Shown: positions 7,968 through 17,352 of the stretch, in pieces | Layout of the letters: each line of letters starts with the position of its first letter | Position numbering within the stretch: position 1 is the stretch's first letter | NCBI GenBank assembly: GCA_015067495.1 | Contig: SVMI01000005.1 | Coordinates: 1 to 41,598 of the forward strand | Reading direction: 5' to 3' | Length of the DNA: 41,598 nt | Source: Oscillospiraceae bacterium | GTDB taxonomy: Bacteria > Bacillota > Clostridia > Oscillospirales > Oscillospiraceae | The notes under the pieces: model-generated | Databases searched by the model: none | What the model saw: the letters and a program-made list of their open reading frames with translations, nothing else | Told to the model about the DNA's origin: nothing | Translations under genes and position numbers: made by a program

Positions 7968-8195
7968 TTATGCAGTAGCGGCTGCCTTGAGCGGTCGGAC
8001 CGGGGCAAGGGTCGAGATGGCATGCTTGTAGATCATTTGCTGCTTGCCGTCTGTTACCAGCACCACCACAAAGCTGTCGTAGCCTGTGACGATCCCACGG
8101 AGCTGGAAGCCGTTCATCAAAAACAGCGTCACCGGGACTTTTTCCCGACGGACTTCGTTTAAGATGGCTTCCTGTAAATTGGTTGTTTCTGACAT
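7968..8195 (-). CDS. hfq: RNA chaperone Hfq
   Basis: This is a 75-residue Sm-like protein. The Sm1 region covers about 10-50 ([23 protein letters not shown]), and the Sm2 motif YKHAIS is at 56-61. Hfq forms hexameric rings that bind U- and A-rich RNA. In Clostridia its role in small-RNA pairing is less established than in proteobacteria. The start at 8195 is preferred over an ATG ten codons upstream, because AGAAGG lies 8 bases before it and Hfq normally begins close to this point. The C-terminal tail is short, as in other Firmicutes. It is the last gene after miaA, a very widespread gene pair. Confidence 0.97.
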   Translation of the reverse strand: MSETTNLQEAILNEVRREKVPVTLFLMNGFQLRGIVTGYDSFVVVLVTDGKQQMIYKHAISTLAPVRPLKAAATA

Positions 8196-8238
8196 ATGTA
8201 TACCTTCTTTCTTTGGGATACACATATCTTAGCAGAAT

Positions 8239-9174
8239 TCAGATGTCGAATTGACGTGCAAGCTGTCGCGCCTGCGCAAGAATTTCATCGGCTTCTTCGC
8301 CTTCGTGACGGGTAAGCCAATGGATCCGGGGATTGCGGCGAAACCACGTCAGCTGCCGCTTGGCATAGTGGCGGGAAGCAAGACGAACCTCGTCAGCCGC
8401 AAGCTCGATCGTGCCGTTTCCTTCGAGGGCGGACACAAATTCCTTGTAGCCGATCGCCTGCATGGCGGTCGCCTTGGCAGGGACGCCGCCGGCAAGCAGG
8501 CTGCGGATCTCCTCCACCAATCCCTGCTCCAGCATCATGCCCACCCGCAGGTCGATGCGCCGGTATAGTGCCTGACGCGGCTCGAAATCCAGCCCCAGCC
8601 AGAGGGGGTCGTAGCGCGGCGGGATGGATTGGGTGCGATTATTGTGGGCGGTGATGGTTTCGCCGGTTTCTTCGTAAACTTCAAGTGCGCGGAGGATGCG
8701 CTTGCGGTCAGCGATGTGCAGCTTGGAGGCTGCCTCGGGGTCGATGGCGCGGAGCTTTTCCAGCATGGCATCCATGCCGATCTCCTCCGCCTGCTGTTCC
8801 AGACGCTCCCGTGCGCCGGTGGCAGGGCAGGGGGCAAAGTCGTTGCCCTTGATAAGCGCATCCATGTATAGACCTGTGCCGCCGGCGATAATGGCGACCT
8901 TTCCCCGGGCGAGAATATCGTCAACGATGGGCGCAGCCATGTCACAGTAGCGGCTGACGGAGAAGCTTTCATCCGGCTCTGCCACATCCAGCATGTGATG
9001 GACAATGCCCTGCCGTTCCTCAAGGGTGGGCTTGGCGGTGCCGATGTCCATGCGGCGGTAGACCTGCATGGAATCGCAGGAGACCACCTCGCCATTCAGT
9101 TCCTTTGCAAGCTCCACTGCCAGCGCGGTCTTGCCGGAGGCGGTAGGACCTGCGATACAAATGATTCGATCCAT
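8239..9174 (-). CDS. miaA: tRNA dimethylallyltransferase
   Basis: This 311-residue enzyme transfers a dimethylallyl group from DMAPP to N6 of A37 in tRNAs that read codons starting with U. The P-loop GPTASGKT is at 9-16, followed by SCDSMQVYRRMDIGTAKP (substrate and catalytic Asp region), GGTGLY and the C-terminal RHYAKRQLTWFRR. The same operon carries miaB, which adds the methylthio group to the MiaA product, so both steps of ms2i6A synthesis are encoded together. The ATG is 9 bases after the mutL stop, with GAGGAA as ribosome site. Confidence 0.97.
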   Translation of the reverse strand: MDRIICIAGPTASGKTALAVELAKELNGEVVSCDSMQVYRRMDIGTAKPTLEERQGIVHHMLDVAEPDESFSVSRYCDMAAPIVDDILARGKVAIIAGGTGLYMDALIKGNDFAPCPATGARERLEQQAEEIGMDAMLEKLRAIDPEAASKLHIADRKRILRALEVYEETGETITAHNNRTQSIPPRYDPLWLGLDFEPRQALYRRIDLRVGMMLEQGLVEEIRSLLAGGVPAKATAMQAIGYKEFVSALEGNGTIELAADEVRLASRHYAKRQLTWFRRNPRIHWLTRHEGEEADEILAQARQLARQFDI

Positions 9175-9183
9175 GGCAATTCC

Positions 9184-11064
9184 TCAAGCGCGCTTGAACT
9201 GCTTTTCCAGCTGCTTTTTGCTGAGTGAAATGCAGATGGGTCTGCCGTGGGGGCAGTATTTCAGGTCTTCCCGGGACATGACCTGCCTGACCAGCTCCAA
9301 AAGCTCCTTGTCGTCGCTGATCCAGCCTGCCTTGATGGCAGCCTTGCAGGCGACGGTGTGCAGAAGCTCGTCGCGGACGGTGTCGGTCTTTTCCCGGCGA
9401 CCGTTCAGCAGATCGGCAGCCAGTGCCTCTAAAGCGTCGGCGGCATCGCCGGTGTCCAGATCCATGGGGATCTGGCGAACGAGGATGGTGTTGTCGCCGA
9501 ATTCTTCGATCTCAAAGCCCAGCTCCAGCAGCAGGGAGGTGTTGTTCAGCAGCTCCGCTGCCGCTTCGGCGCTGAGCCGCACGGATACGGGGGTCAGGAG
9601 CATCTGCGACGAGATGGCTTCCTGATTGCTTTTCAGCTTTTCGAAGAGGATGCGCTCGTGGGCGGCGTGCTTATCAATGAGGAACGCATCTTCACCCTGC
9701 TCCACCAAAATGTAGGAATTATAAAGCTCACCCACCATGCGCCACGGGGTCTCGGGCGGCATTTCAAGAGCTGCCTGCTCCGTCACCTCTGGGATAGCGG
9801 GTGCTTCCGGCATGGGCATGGGCTTGACGGGGGGCGGCGTGACGATGGGAGCTGCGGCACTGTCCCGCACCGGCAGGGAGTGCTGACTCTCCACAGCGTG
9901 ATAGGTAGCGGCGGCAGCTGCCGGCTTCGGCTGGGGCGCATCCTGCATGGCGGCAGAGAAATTGCGAAATTCCTCTGCGTTCATGGTTCGGAAGAAGCTC
10001 TCCTGCTTGGGGGCAGCGGGCTTCGCTGCGGGAGCGGGAGGTGCGGGCGGTGCTTTGAACTGCACTTGGGGTCGGTCAGACTGGGCGTTGAGGGCTGCCA
10101 GAACGCCGTAATGGACGCAGTCGAAAACTGCCTTTTCAGAGAGAAATTTCACTTCCGTTTTGGCGGGGTGAACATTCACGTCCACCGCGTTTGCCGGCAG
10201 GCGCAGATGCAGCACGCAGGCGGGGAATTTACCCACCATCAGCTGATTGCGGTATGCCTCCTCCAATGCTGCGATCAGCAGCTTGGAACGCACGGGACGG
10301 TCGTTGACGAAAAAGGTCTGCAGATTGCGGCTGGGACGGGCATCTGTGGGCTTGGAAACAAAGCCGGTCAGGCGGTAGCCCTCCCAACGGCTGTCCACCT
10401 TTGCCATCTTGGCGCACTCGCGCCCGTAGACGCAGTAGACCGCATCCTCCAGATTGCCGGAGCCGGGAGTGGAGAGCATCTGCTTGCCGTCGCGCAGATA
10501 GGTGAAAGCTACCTCCGGGTGCGCCAGTGCCTGCATATGCACGGCGGCGGTGACACGACCGGCTTCCACGGTATCCGCTTTCATGAACTTCATCCGGGCG
10601 GGAGTATTGAAAAAAAGATCCCGGATGACGATGGTAGTGCCGTCGGGACAGCCGATCTCCGCCTCGTCGGTGATCTGACCGGCTTCCAGATGCAGATCAA
10701 AGCCGGAGATACTGCCGGGCGTCTTGGTCATCAGATCAATGCGGCTGACCGATGCGATAGCGGCAAGCGCCTCACCGCGGAAGCCCATGGTTCCAATGGC
10801 AGCCAGATCCTCTGCGGTACGCAGCTTGGAGGTGGCATGGCGCAAAAAGGCGGTTTTTGCATCCTCAGGACTCATGCCGCAGCCGTTGTCGGTGACCCGC
10901 AGAAAGGTCATGCCGCCGTCCTTGATCTCGATGGTGACCTTGGACGCGCCGGCATCGACGGCGTTTTCCAGCAGCTCCTTGACGACGGAGGCGGGTCTTT
11001 CCACTACCTCGCCGGCGGCGATCAGATTGGCAACGTGCTGGGATAATTGAATGATTTTGGGCAT
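9184..11064 (-). CDS. mutL: DNA mismatch repair protein MutL (endonuclease type)
   Basis: This 626-residue protein has an N-terminal GHKL ATPase (about 1-330) with ELLENAVDAGA, DNGCGM and GFRGEALAAI. A proline/alanine-rich linker spans about 340-440. The C-terminal dimerisation/endonuclease domain carries the metal-binding motif DKHAAHERILFE (near 461) and CPHGRP (near 604). These C-terminal motifs mark the nicking MutL class of bacteria without MutH. It couples mismatch recognition by MutS to strand removal. It begins 4 bases after the CPBP-protease gene, with GAGGTGAT as ribosome site overlapping that gene's stop. Confidence 0.97.
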   Translation of the reverse strand: MPKIIQLSQHVANLIAAGEVVERPASVVKELLENAVDAGASKVTIEIKDGGMTFLRVTDNGCGMSPEDAKTAFLRHATSKLRTAEDLAAIGTMGFRGEALAAIASVSRIDLMTKTPGSISGFDLHLEAGQITDEAEIGCPDGTTIVIRDLFFNTPARMKFMKADTVEAGRVTAAVHMQALAHPEVAFTYLRDGKQMLSTPGSGNLEDAVYCVYGRECAKMAKVDSRWEGYRLTGFVSKPTDARPSRNLQTFFVNDRPVRSKLLIAALEEAYRNQLMVGKFPACVLHLRLPANAVDVNVHPAKTEVKFLSEKAVFDCVHYGVLAALNAQSDRPQVQFKAPPAPPAPAAKPAAPKQESFFRTMNAEEFRNFSAAMQDAPQPKPAAAAATYHAVESQHSLPVRDSAAAPIVTPPPVKPMPMPEAPAIPEVTEQAALEMPPETPWRMVGELYNSYILVEQGEDAFLIDKHAAHERILFEKLKSNQEAISSQMLLTPVSVRLSAEAAAELLNNTSLLLELGFEIEEFGDNTILVRQIPMDLDTGDAADALEALAADLLNGRREKTDTVRDELLHTVACKAAIKAGWISDDKELLELVRQVMSREDLKYCPHGRPICISLSKKQLEKQFKRA

Positions 11065-11068
11065 TTTA

Positions 11069-11767
11069 TCACCTCATGGCGATCATGCCGACGAGATTGA
11101 CCGCGGCATGAATGAGAATGGGAGAAAGAAGAGAGCCGGACAGACGGTAGCTTGCGGCAAGGCAGACACCCGCCGGCAGATACTGGATCAGACACAGCAG
11201 CAGCCGAAGGGGAGATGCCGTTCCGATGTAGCCCAGAATGTGTACCGCCGCAAAAAGCAAAACGGAAACCACCCACGCAAGGGCGGGGCTGCGGTCATAC
11301 AAGCCCCGGAACACAACGCCCCGGAACAGGCACTCCTCCGCGATGGGAACGAGAATGACCGTTCCGAAAAACATCAGCGGGAAATTCTCCGCCACCAGAT
11401 CGGAAACAGCATCGTCGTTGATACTGGCGAAAGAAGGGTCAAGCTCCAAAAGTAAACTGCTGACCAGAATATTCGCCATGAAATAGGCGAGAAAACCGAC
11501 GATCACGGTCATGATGATCCGGCTGATCGTTTCCGGGATCAGCCGCAGCTGATCCATCAGATATTCTCTTAAAATGAATGCAACTGCGGCGAAATTGACG
11601 ATGAAAAACAGAAAATTGATCTCCGCCTGTGGCAGGGGTGTGGGCAAAAGACTGTTGAGAAACTGCAAAATCCGGGAAAACAGCAGCGTTTCAAACAGCA
11701 GCCAGACGGTGCCGTAAAGCTTTTCCCGCCGGGCAAGGGGAAAGTCGAAAAAGTCGGTGTTATTCAT
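11069..11767 (-). CDS. CPBP (CAAX protease/Abi-type) intramembrane metalloprotease family protein
   Basis: This 232-residue membrane protein has about six hydrophobic segments. It carries the three CPBP motifs: EECLFRG near 141, a following F-x3-H in LLFAAVHI, and HAAVN near the C-terminus. These Glu and His residues would hold the catalytic metal. The family includes the eukaryotic type II CAAX prenyl endopeptidases, bacteriocin self-immunity proteins and regulators of membrane processing; the substrate here cannot be read from sequence. Its start overlaps the mutS stop (ATGAATAA), and it ends 4 bases before mutL. It is thus translationally embedded between the two mismatch-repair genes. Confidence 0.92.
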   Translation of the reverse strand: MNNTDFFDFPLARREKLYGTVWLLFETLLFSRILQFLNSLLPTPLPQAEINFLFFIVNFAAVAFILREYLMDQLRLIPETISRIIMTVIVGFLAYFMANILVSSLLLELDPSFASINDDAVSDLVAENFPLMFFGTVILVPIAEECLFRGVVFRGLYDRSPALAWVVSVLLFAAVHILGYIGTASPLRLLLCLIQYLPAGVCLAASYRLSGSLLSPILIHAAVNLVGMIAMR

Positions 11768-14360
11768 TCAGCATTTTCTTGAGCTTGTAAAGCTCGTTCA
11801 TGGCTTCGATGGGCGTGAGCGTTTCCACGGTGATGGCGGCAAGAGCATCGCAAAGCTGCTGACCCCGCAGATCCAGCATGCTCATCTGATCCTCTGCTTC
11901 CACCGCTTTTTCAATGCGCACGATGCCGGCTTCGCTTTCCAGCTCCGCAAGGATCTCTCTTGCGCGGGTCACCACGGCTGCAGGCAGACCTGCCAGCTTC
12001 GCGACCTCGACACCGTAGCTGTCATCCGTCGAGCCGGGGACGATCTTGCGCAGGAAGATCATCTTGTCGCCCCGCTTTTTGACGGCGATGTTGTAGTTTT
12101 TTACGTTGGGAAGACGGTCTTCCATGGTGGAAAGCTCGTGGTAGTGGGTGGCAAAAAGGGTCTTCGCCCCTAGCTTTTTGGGGTTGGCGGCGTATTCCAG
12201 CACCGCCCGGGCGATCGCCATGCCATCGTAGGTGGATGTGCCGCGACCGATCTCATCGAGGATCAGCAGGCTCTTGGAGGTTGCATATTTCAAAATGGAT
12301 GCCACCTCGGACATCTCCACCATAAAGGTGGACTGACCGGATGCAAGGTCATCGCTGGCACCGATGCGGGTAAAAATGCGGTCAACGATGCCGATGCGGG
12401 CACTGCGTGCCGGCACGAAGGAGCCGATCTGCGCCATCAGCACGATCAGTGCCACCTGACGCATGTAGGTGGATTTACCTGCCATGTTGGGGCCGGTGAT
12501 GATGCTCACCAGATGGTCAGTGCGACCCAGCTCCGTATCGTTGGGGACGAACAAGGAGTCATTGAGCATCCTTTCCACCACCGGGTGACGACCGTAAGTG
12601 ATGGAGATCTCGTTGTTCATGGTGATCTCGGGACGGCAATAGCCCTGCTGCACCGCAACGGCGGCAAGGCTGCACAGCGCATCCACAGATGCCACAGCGG
12701 CGGCGGTCAGCTGAACACGTGCTGCCTGAGATGCAAGGGCTTCCCGCAGCTGCTGGAACAGCTGGTATTCAAGGGCGGTCAGCTGATCCTTGGCGGTCAG
12801 CACCTGATTTTCAAGCTCCTTCAGCTCCTGTGTGATGTAGCGTTCGCAGTTTGCAAGGGTCTGCTTGCGGATGTAGTCCTGAGGCACTTGGTCGATGAAG
12901 GACTTGGATACTTCAATGTAATAGCCGAAGACCCGGTTGTAGCTGACCTTCAGGGTGCGGATGCCGGTCTTTTCCCGCTCTTGTGCTTCGATGGCAAGGA
13001 TGATATCCTTGCCGCCGTTCATAATGCTGCGCAGGCGGTCCACTTCGGCGTTTGCGCCGTCACGGATGATGCCGCCCTCACGGACGGTCAGCGGCGGCTC
13101 GTCCACAATGGTATTTTCGATAAAGGTCGCACAATCTTCGAGAGAATCGATGGACTCGTTCAGCTTTTTCAGCAGTGCAGAGTCCAGCGGCGCAAGCTGC
13201 GCCTTCACAGCGGGTAATGCCCGTAAGCCCCGGGCAAGCCCCAGAAGGTCACGGCAGTTGACTGTGCCGGTAACGATGCGGGTCATGACACGCTCGAAGT
13301 CCGATACGTCCCGCAGGGCTTCGATCAGCTCGCTGCGCTGGATGGTGGATTCCACCAGCTCCTCCACGGCACTCAGACGGCGTTCGATCTCAAGAGGGTC
13401 AAGCAGCGGCTTTTCCAGCCAGCTGCGCAGCATTCTGCCGCCCATGGCGGTGCGGGTCTTGTCCAGCACCCAAAGCAGGCTGCCCTTCTTTTCCTTAGCG
13501 CGCATGGTCTCGGTCAGCTCCAGATTGCGCCGGGCATCCATGTCCAGCTCCATAAAGCGGCCGGTGGTGTAGTATTGCAGCTGACGGATGTGCGCCAGAT
13601 CGTTCTTTTGCAGCGTCAGCAGGGTCTTCAGCAGTGTGCCGCTGGCAATGAGCGCCGCAGGGAAGCTTGCAAGCCCCAACGCTTCCACAGTAGCACTGAA
13701 GTGGGATTCCAGCACCGCCTGCGAAAGGGAAAGGGTGAATTGTTCCTCTGCTCCTTCATTCACGCAGCAGCTCAAGCGGCGGAAGATCGCGTCGTCGATC
13801 ATGGGATCGGAAGCGTTGCAGCGCAGAATTTCCGCGGGGGCAAAGCGACCCAGCTCCGACGCGACAGCTGCGGCGTCGGCGCAGGTGGTGGCAAAAAACG
13901 CGCCGGTGGAGATATCGCAGAAGGCAAGACCGAACTTGCCGTCCTCGCCGTAAAGGCAGGCGTAGTAATTGTTGCGGCTCTCCTCCAGCATGCAGCTTTC
14001 CGTGACTGTACCGGGGGTGACGATGCGGGTGATGTCACGCTCCACAAGACCCTTGGTGGTGGCGGGATCCTGCAGCTGCTCACAGATGGCGACCTTGTAG
14101 CCCTTTTGCACCAGACGGGCGATGTAGGCATCGACGCTGTGGTACGGCACACCGCACATGGGGGTCTGTTCTTCCTTGGGCTTGCCCCGGTCACGGGTGG
14201 TCAGGGTCAGATCCAGCTCCCGGGATGCGATCTTGGCATCCTCGTCGAACATTTCGTAGAAATCACCCAGACGGAAAAAGAGAATGCAATCGCTGTTGCG
14301 TTCCTTGATTTCGTTGTATTGACGCTTCATGGGCGTCAGTTCGTTACTCTGTGTAGCCAC
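11760..14360 (-). CDS. mutS: DNA mismatch repair protein MutS
   Basis: This 866-residue protein recognises mismatches and small loops and signals to MutL. The N-terminal mismatch-binding domain shows FFRLGDFYEMF with the intercalating Phe. The clamp and lever region is in the middle, and the C-terminal ATPase has Walker A GPNMAGKST near 623 and Walker B-like SLLILDEIGRGTST. The start is GTG at 14360 with AAGGAG 8 bases upstream; this ribosome site lies inside the last codons of miaB. Length and domain order are normal. It is transcribed with miaB upstream and the CPBP protease and mutL downstream. Confidence 0.98.
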   Translation of the reverse strand: MATQSNELTPMKRQYNEIKERNSDCILFFRLGDFYEMFDEDAKIASRELDLTLTTRDRGKPKEEQTPMCGVPYHSVDAYIARLVQKGYKVAICEQLQDPATTKGLVERDITRIVTPGTVTESCMLEESRNNYYACLYGEDGKFGLAFCDISTGAFFATTCADAAAVASELGRFAPAEILRCNASDPMIDDAIFRRLSCCVNEGAEEQFTLSLSQAVLESHFSATVEALGLASFPAALIASGTLLKTLLTLQKNDLAHIRQLQYYTTGRFMELDMDARRNLELTETMRAKEKKGSLLWVLDKTRTAMGGRMLRSWLEKPLLDPLEIERRLSAVEELVESTIQRSELIEALRDVSDFERVMTRIVTGTVNCRDLLGLARGLRALPAVKAQLAPLDSALLKKLNESIDSLEDCATFIENTIVDEPPLTVREGGIIRDGANAEVDRLRSIMNGGKDIILAIEAQEREKTGIRTLKVSYNRVFGYYIEVSKSFIDQVPQDYIRKQTLANCERYITQELKELENQVLTAKDQLTALEYQLFQQLREALASQAARVQLTAAAVASVDALCSLAAVAVQQGYCRPEITMNNEISITYGRHPVVERMLNDSLFVPNDTELGRTDHLVSIITGPNMAGKSTYMRQVALIVLMAQIGSFVPARSARIGIVDRIFTRIGASDDLASGQSTFMVEMSEVASILKYATSKSLLILDEIGRGTSTYDGMAIARAVLEYAANPKKLGAKTLFATHYHELSTMEDRLPNVKNYNIAVKKRGDKMIFLRKIVPGSTDDSYGVEVAKLAGLPAAVVTRAREILAELESEAGIVRIEKAVEAEDQMSMLDLRGQQLCDALAAITVETLTPIEAMNELYKLKKMLNE

Positions 14361-14364
14361 AGTA

Positions 14365-15777
14365 TCACTCCTTGTCGGAAAGAGTACCGGTCAGACTCCA
14401 TGTGGTGGAGCCGGTGACGGTGAGATATTGGAAAGAACCGATCAGTTCCGCGTTTCCTTCAAAGCGGACAAGTCTGCCCCCTTCGGTGCGGGCAGTCAGA
14501 AAGCCCTTGTCGCAGCCGTCCACGAGACAGCGGAAGGTTTTGCCCACATATTCCTGATGGATCTGCTCGGAAATGGCATTCTGGACAGCGCAAAGCCGGT
14601 CAAAGCGGCGGCTTTTCTCCTCCTTGGGGGTGGGGTCGTCCATGGCTGCGGCAGGGGTACCGTTGCGGGGGGAGAAGATAAAGGTAAACAGCGAATCGTA
14701 ACGCACCTGCTGAATGAGGGAGATGGTCTGCTCAAATTCCTCCTCCGTTTCGCCGGGGAAGCCCACGATCACATCGGAGGTCAGCACCAGATCGGGCATG
14801 ACGGATTTGGCGTAGCGAACGGACTCCAGATACTTTTCCCGGTCATAATGGCGGTTCATGGCTTTCAGCACCCGGGAAGAGCCGGACTGGAAGGGAAGAT
14901 GCAGCTGCTTTGCGATCTTGGGATTGGCTGCCATGGTGTCAAACAGCTTTTTGCCTGCATCCCGGGGATGGCTGGTCATGAAGCGAATGAGAAAATCGCC
15001 CTCGATGGCGGCAATTTCCGCTAAAAGATCGGAGAAATCGACGTTTTCGTCCAGATCCTTGCCGTAGGAGTTGACATTTTGACCCAAAAGAGTGATGTCC
15101 TTGTAGCCCTTGGCGATCAGCTCACGGCACTCGGCGAGGATGTCCTCTTTTTTGCGGCTGCGTTCCCGACCGCGGACGTAGGGGACGATGCAGTAAGTAC
15201 AGAAATTGTTGCAGCCGTACATGATGGAGACCCATGCCTTGAGGGTGTTGTCACGAACCTGCGGGATGCCCTCGGAAATAGAACCGGGTTCATCCTCTAC
15301 ATAGAACTGGCGTTTTTTTCGGCTCAGTACGTTCCAAAGAATTTCCGGGAACTGCCACAGATGATGGGTGGAGAAAACACCGTCCACATAGGGATAGCTT
15401 TTGCGGATGCGCTCTGAGACCTTCTGCTGACCTGCCATGCAGCCGCACAGAAAGATCTTCTGCGCCGGATGACGTTTTTTGGTGTGGGTCAGCGCGCCCA
15501 AATTACCGAAGACACGCTGCTCCGCATGCTCGCGGATGGCGCAGGTATTCATCACGACCACATCCGCGCCCTCGGCTTCCTGCACGATGGCATAGCCGCA
15601 TTGGGTCAGATAGCCCCGCAGCTTTTCGGAATCTGCTTCATTTTGCTGGCAGCCGTAGGTTTCCACGTAGGCGGCGGGGGTGCGGTTTTCGTCTCGCCAG
15701 TAGGCGCTGATTTTATCACAGAAAGCAAACTGCTGTGCAAGCTCGCTTTCGGAAATTACGGTGGTTTTGGTGTTCAT
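14365..15777 (-). CDS. miaB: tRNA-2-methylthio-N6-dimethylallyladenosine synthase
   Basis: This 470-residue radical-SAM methylthiotransferase converts i6A37 to ms2i6A37 in tRNA. The N-terminal UPF0004 domain carries three cysteines for the auxiliary iron-sulfur cluster (YGCQQNEAD, NTCAIREHA, CGCMAG). The radical-SAM motif CNNFCTYC is near residue 190, and a C-terminal TRAM domain follows. There is a roughly 20-residue N-terminal extension before the first cysteine, common in Clostridia. GGAGG precedes the ATG, and a strong promoter lies at 15813-15841. It is the first gene of the operon ending in hfq. Confidence 0.97.
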   Translation of the reverse strand: MNTKTTVISESELAQQFAFCDKISAYWRDENRTPAAYVETYGCQQNEADSEKLRGYLTQCGYAIVQEAEGADVVVMNTCAIREHAEQRVFGNLGALTHTKKRHPAQKIFLCGCMAGQQKVSERIRKSYPYVDGVFSTHHLWQFPEILWNVLSRKKRQFYVEDEPGSISEGIPQVRDNTLKAWVSIMYGCNNFCTYCIVPYVRGRERSRKKEDILAECRELIAKGYKDITLLGQNVNSYGKDLDENVDFSDLLAEIAAIEGDFLIRFMTSHPRDAGKKLFDTMAANPKIAKQLHLPFQSGSSRVLKAMNRHYDREKYLESVRYAKSVMPDLVLTSDVIVGFPGETEEEFEQTISLIQQVRYDSLFTFIFSPRNGTPAAAMDDPTPKEEKSRRFDRLCAVQNAISEQIHQEYVGKTFRCLVDGCDKGFLTARTEGGRLVRFEGNAELIGSFQYLTVTGSTTWSLTGTLSDKE

Positions 15778-15812
15778 GGGAGATCCTCCGGGATATACTT
15801 CTTCAAATTAAA

Positions 15813-15841
15813 AGTATAGCATTTTTTGCGGTGATTTTCAA
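15813..15841 (-). promoter_or_regulatory. Promoter of the miaB-mutS-CPBP-mutL-miaA-hfq operon
   Basis: On the minus strand, TTGAAA (15841-15836), a 17-nt spacer and TATACT (15818-15813) lie 36 bases before the miaB ATG. It is the only convincing promoter seen for this six-gene unit. Confidence 0.85.
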
Positions 15842-15890
15842 GTGTTGGTGTCGGTAAAATGCAGAAATTGTAAACAATATATGTTTAAGC

Positions 15891-15919
15891 TTGCTTTTCT
15901 TCGGGTTTCATGATAAACT
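15891..15919 (+). promoter_or_regulatory. Possible extended -10 promoter of the parvulin gene
   Basis: TTGCTT (15891-15896), a 17-nt spacer and TAAACT (15914-15919) preceded by TGA, forming an extended -10, lie about 40 bases before the start codon. It diverges from the miaB promoter. The -10 hexamer is imperfect. Confidence 0.45.
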
Positions 15920-15960
15920 TGTCCCATTCTATGCCCAAACGGTGGGAGAAAGAGGAAACT

Positions 15961-17280
15961 ATGAAATGCACAAATTGCGGCACGGAGGTCGAAAACGGCG
16001 TTACCGTGTGTCCGAACTGTGAAACAGAGCTGGATACCAAGAGAAAGTCCATGAAGCAGCGCAAAAAAGAAAAGGTCAGAAAGCTGGTCATCGGCATTAC
16101 GGCAGGTGTCCTTGTGGTCGCCCTGACCCTGACGCTGATCCTCGTCGGCATCCACGACGGCTGGGGTCGCGAGAATAACATCTACAAGAAGCAGAGCTAC
16201 GGCACTGCCGGCTGGATCGCTTCTCTGAACAGTGAGCGTACGGTGGTCACCCTCGGTGACTACACCCTGAGCAACGGTGAGCTGCAGGTGCTTTATACCC
16301 TGCAGGTGCTTGATTTTTTCAACAGCTACGGTGAGTATCTCACCTATGCCGGACTGGATCTGGATCTGCCCCTGAGCGAGCAGGTCTATGACAAGGAAAC
16401 GGGTCTGACATGGGAGCAGTTCTTCCTTCAGCAGGCGATCACCACGTGGGTGGAGTACTGCGCCATCAACACCGCTGCCGATAAGGCAGGCTACCAGCTG
16501 CCTGAGGAGTTTTCCACGCATCTTGCAGAGCTGGAAGAGACTATCAAAGCAAGCGCTGAAAAGGATGGCTTCTCCGATATTGATGAGATGCTGCAGGAGG
16601 ATCTTGGCAGCAATGTCCGCTACAAGCATTACTACAGCTACTTGTCCATGTACTACAAGAACAATCTCTATATGGGTGAGCTGATCGATCAGATGGAGGT
16701 CACTTATTCGGAGATCGAAAAGTACTTCGAGGAAAATGAGGACACCCTGAAGCAGAGCAACGGCATTACCAAGAAAACCGGTGATTTTGTCGATGTCCGT
16801 CACATTCTGATCATGCCCGAGGGCGGCACTTTGAGCGAGGATGGAAAGACCACAACCTATTCCGACGAGGAGTGGGAAGCCTGCCGTGCTAAGGCGCAGG
16901 CGATCTATGACGAGTGGCTCAACGGCGAGAAGACCGAGGACAGCTTCGGCGCGCTTGCCAATGAGAAAAGTCAGGATCAGGACGGCAAGGTGACCAACGG
17001 CGGTTTGTACGAAAATGTTTCCAAGGGTCAGATGGTCACGGAATTCAACGACTGGATCTTTGCCGATATGCGCAACCCCGGTGACCACGGTCTTGTGAAG
17101 ACAGAGTACGGCTACCACGTGATGTACTTCGTGGAGTCTGAGGCGATCTGGATTCGCTTCTGCCGTGCCGGCATTCAGAATCAGAGATTGGCGGATATGA
17201 TCGATAAATTCGTCGATGACTCGGAGTGGACGATTGATTTCGGTGCCATCGTGCTGGACAATCTGGAACTGAACAAATGA
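15961..17280 (+). CDS. Zinc-ribbon, membrane-anchored parvulin-type peptidylprolyl isomerase (PrsA-like)
   Basis: This is a 439-residue protein. The N-terminus is a cytosolic zinc ribbon (MKCTNCG...CPNCE, four Cys within about 22 residues). A basic stretch and one TM helix (about 40-62) follow, then a long extracellular part. Residues about 280-400 carry the rotamase signature (VRHILIMPEGG at the start, GYHVMYFVES at the end). Parvulin foldases of the PrsA/SurA kind help exported proteins fold at the cell surface. The start at 15961 is preferred over an upstream ATG because of AGAGGAAA 5 bases before it and because the Cys motif begins at once. PrsA is usually a lipoprotein; here a TM helix replaces the lipobox. 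It is followed by a palindromic terminator and the amidase gene. Confidence 0.88.
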   Translation: MKCTNCGTEVENGVTVCPNCETELDTKRKSMKQRKKEKVRKLVIGITAGVLVVALTLTLILVGIHDGWGRENNIYKKQSYGTAGWIASLNSERTVVTLGDYTLSNGELQVLYTLQVLDFFNSYGEYLTYAGLDLDLPLSEQVYDKETGLTWEQFFLQQAITTWVEYCAINTAADKAGYQLPEEFSTHLAELEETIKASAEKDGFSDIDEMLQEDLGSNVRYKHYYSYLSMYYKNNLYMGELIDQMEVTYSEIEKYFEENEDTLKQSNGITKKTGDFVDVRHILIMPEGGTLSEDGKTTTYSDEEWEACRAKAQAIYDEWLNGEKTEDSFGALANEKSQDQDGKVTNGGLYENVSKGQMVTEFNDWIFADMRNPGDHGLVKTEYGYHVMYFVESEAIWIRFCRAGIQNQRLADMIDKFVDDSEWTIDFGAIVLDNLELNK

Positions 17281-17287
17281 TGGTTTG

Positions 17288-17321
17288 CGGACCTGCAGCA
17301 GCTGCTGCAGGTCCGTTTCTT
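17288..17321 (+). terminator. Terminator after the parvulin gene
   Basis: A 28-base perfect palindrome (CGGACCTGCAGCAG and its complement, 17288-17315) is followed by TTTCTT. It lies 8 bases after the stop codon. Confidence 0.8.
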
Positions 17322-17352
17322 GGCGGGAAAGGATGTCGAAAAGGATTTTTTG

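Noticed and set aside
9658..11046. Plus-strand open frame opposite mutL
   Set aside because: mutL has all family motifs on the minus strand; the plus frame shows none.
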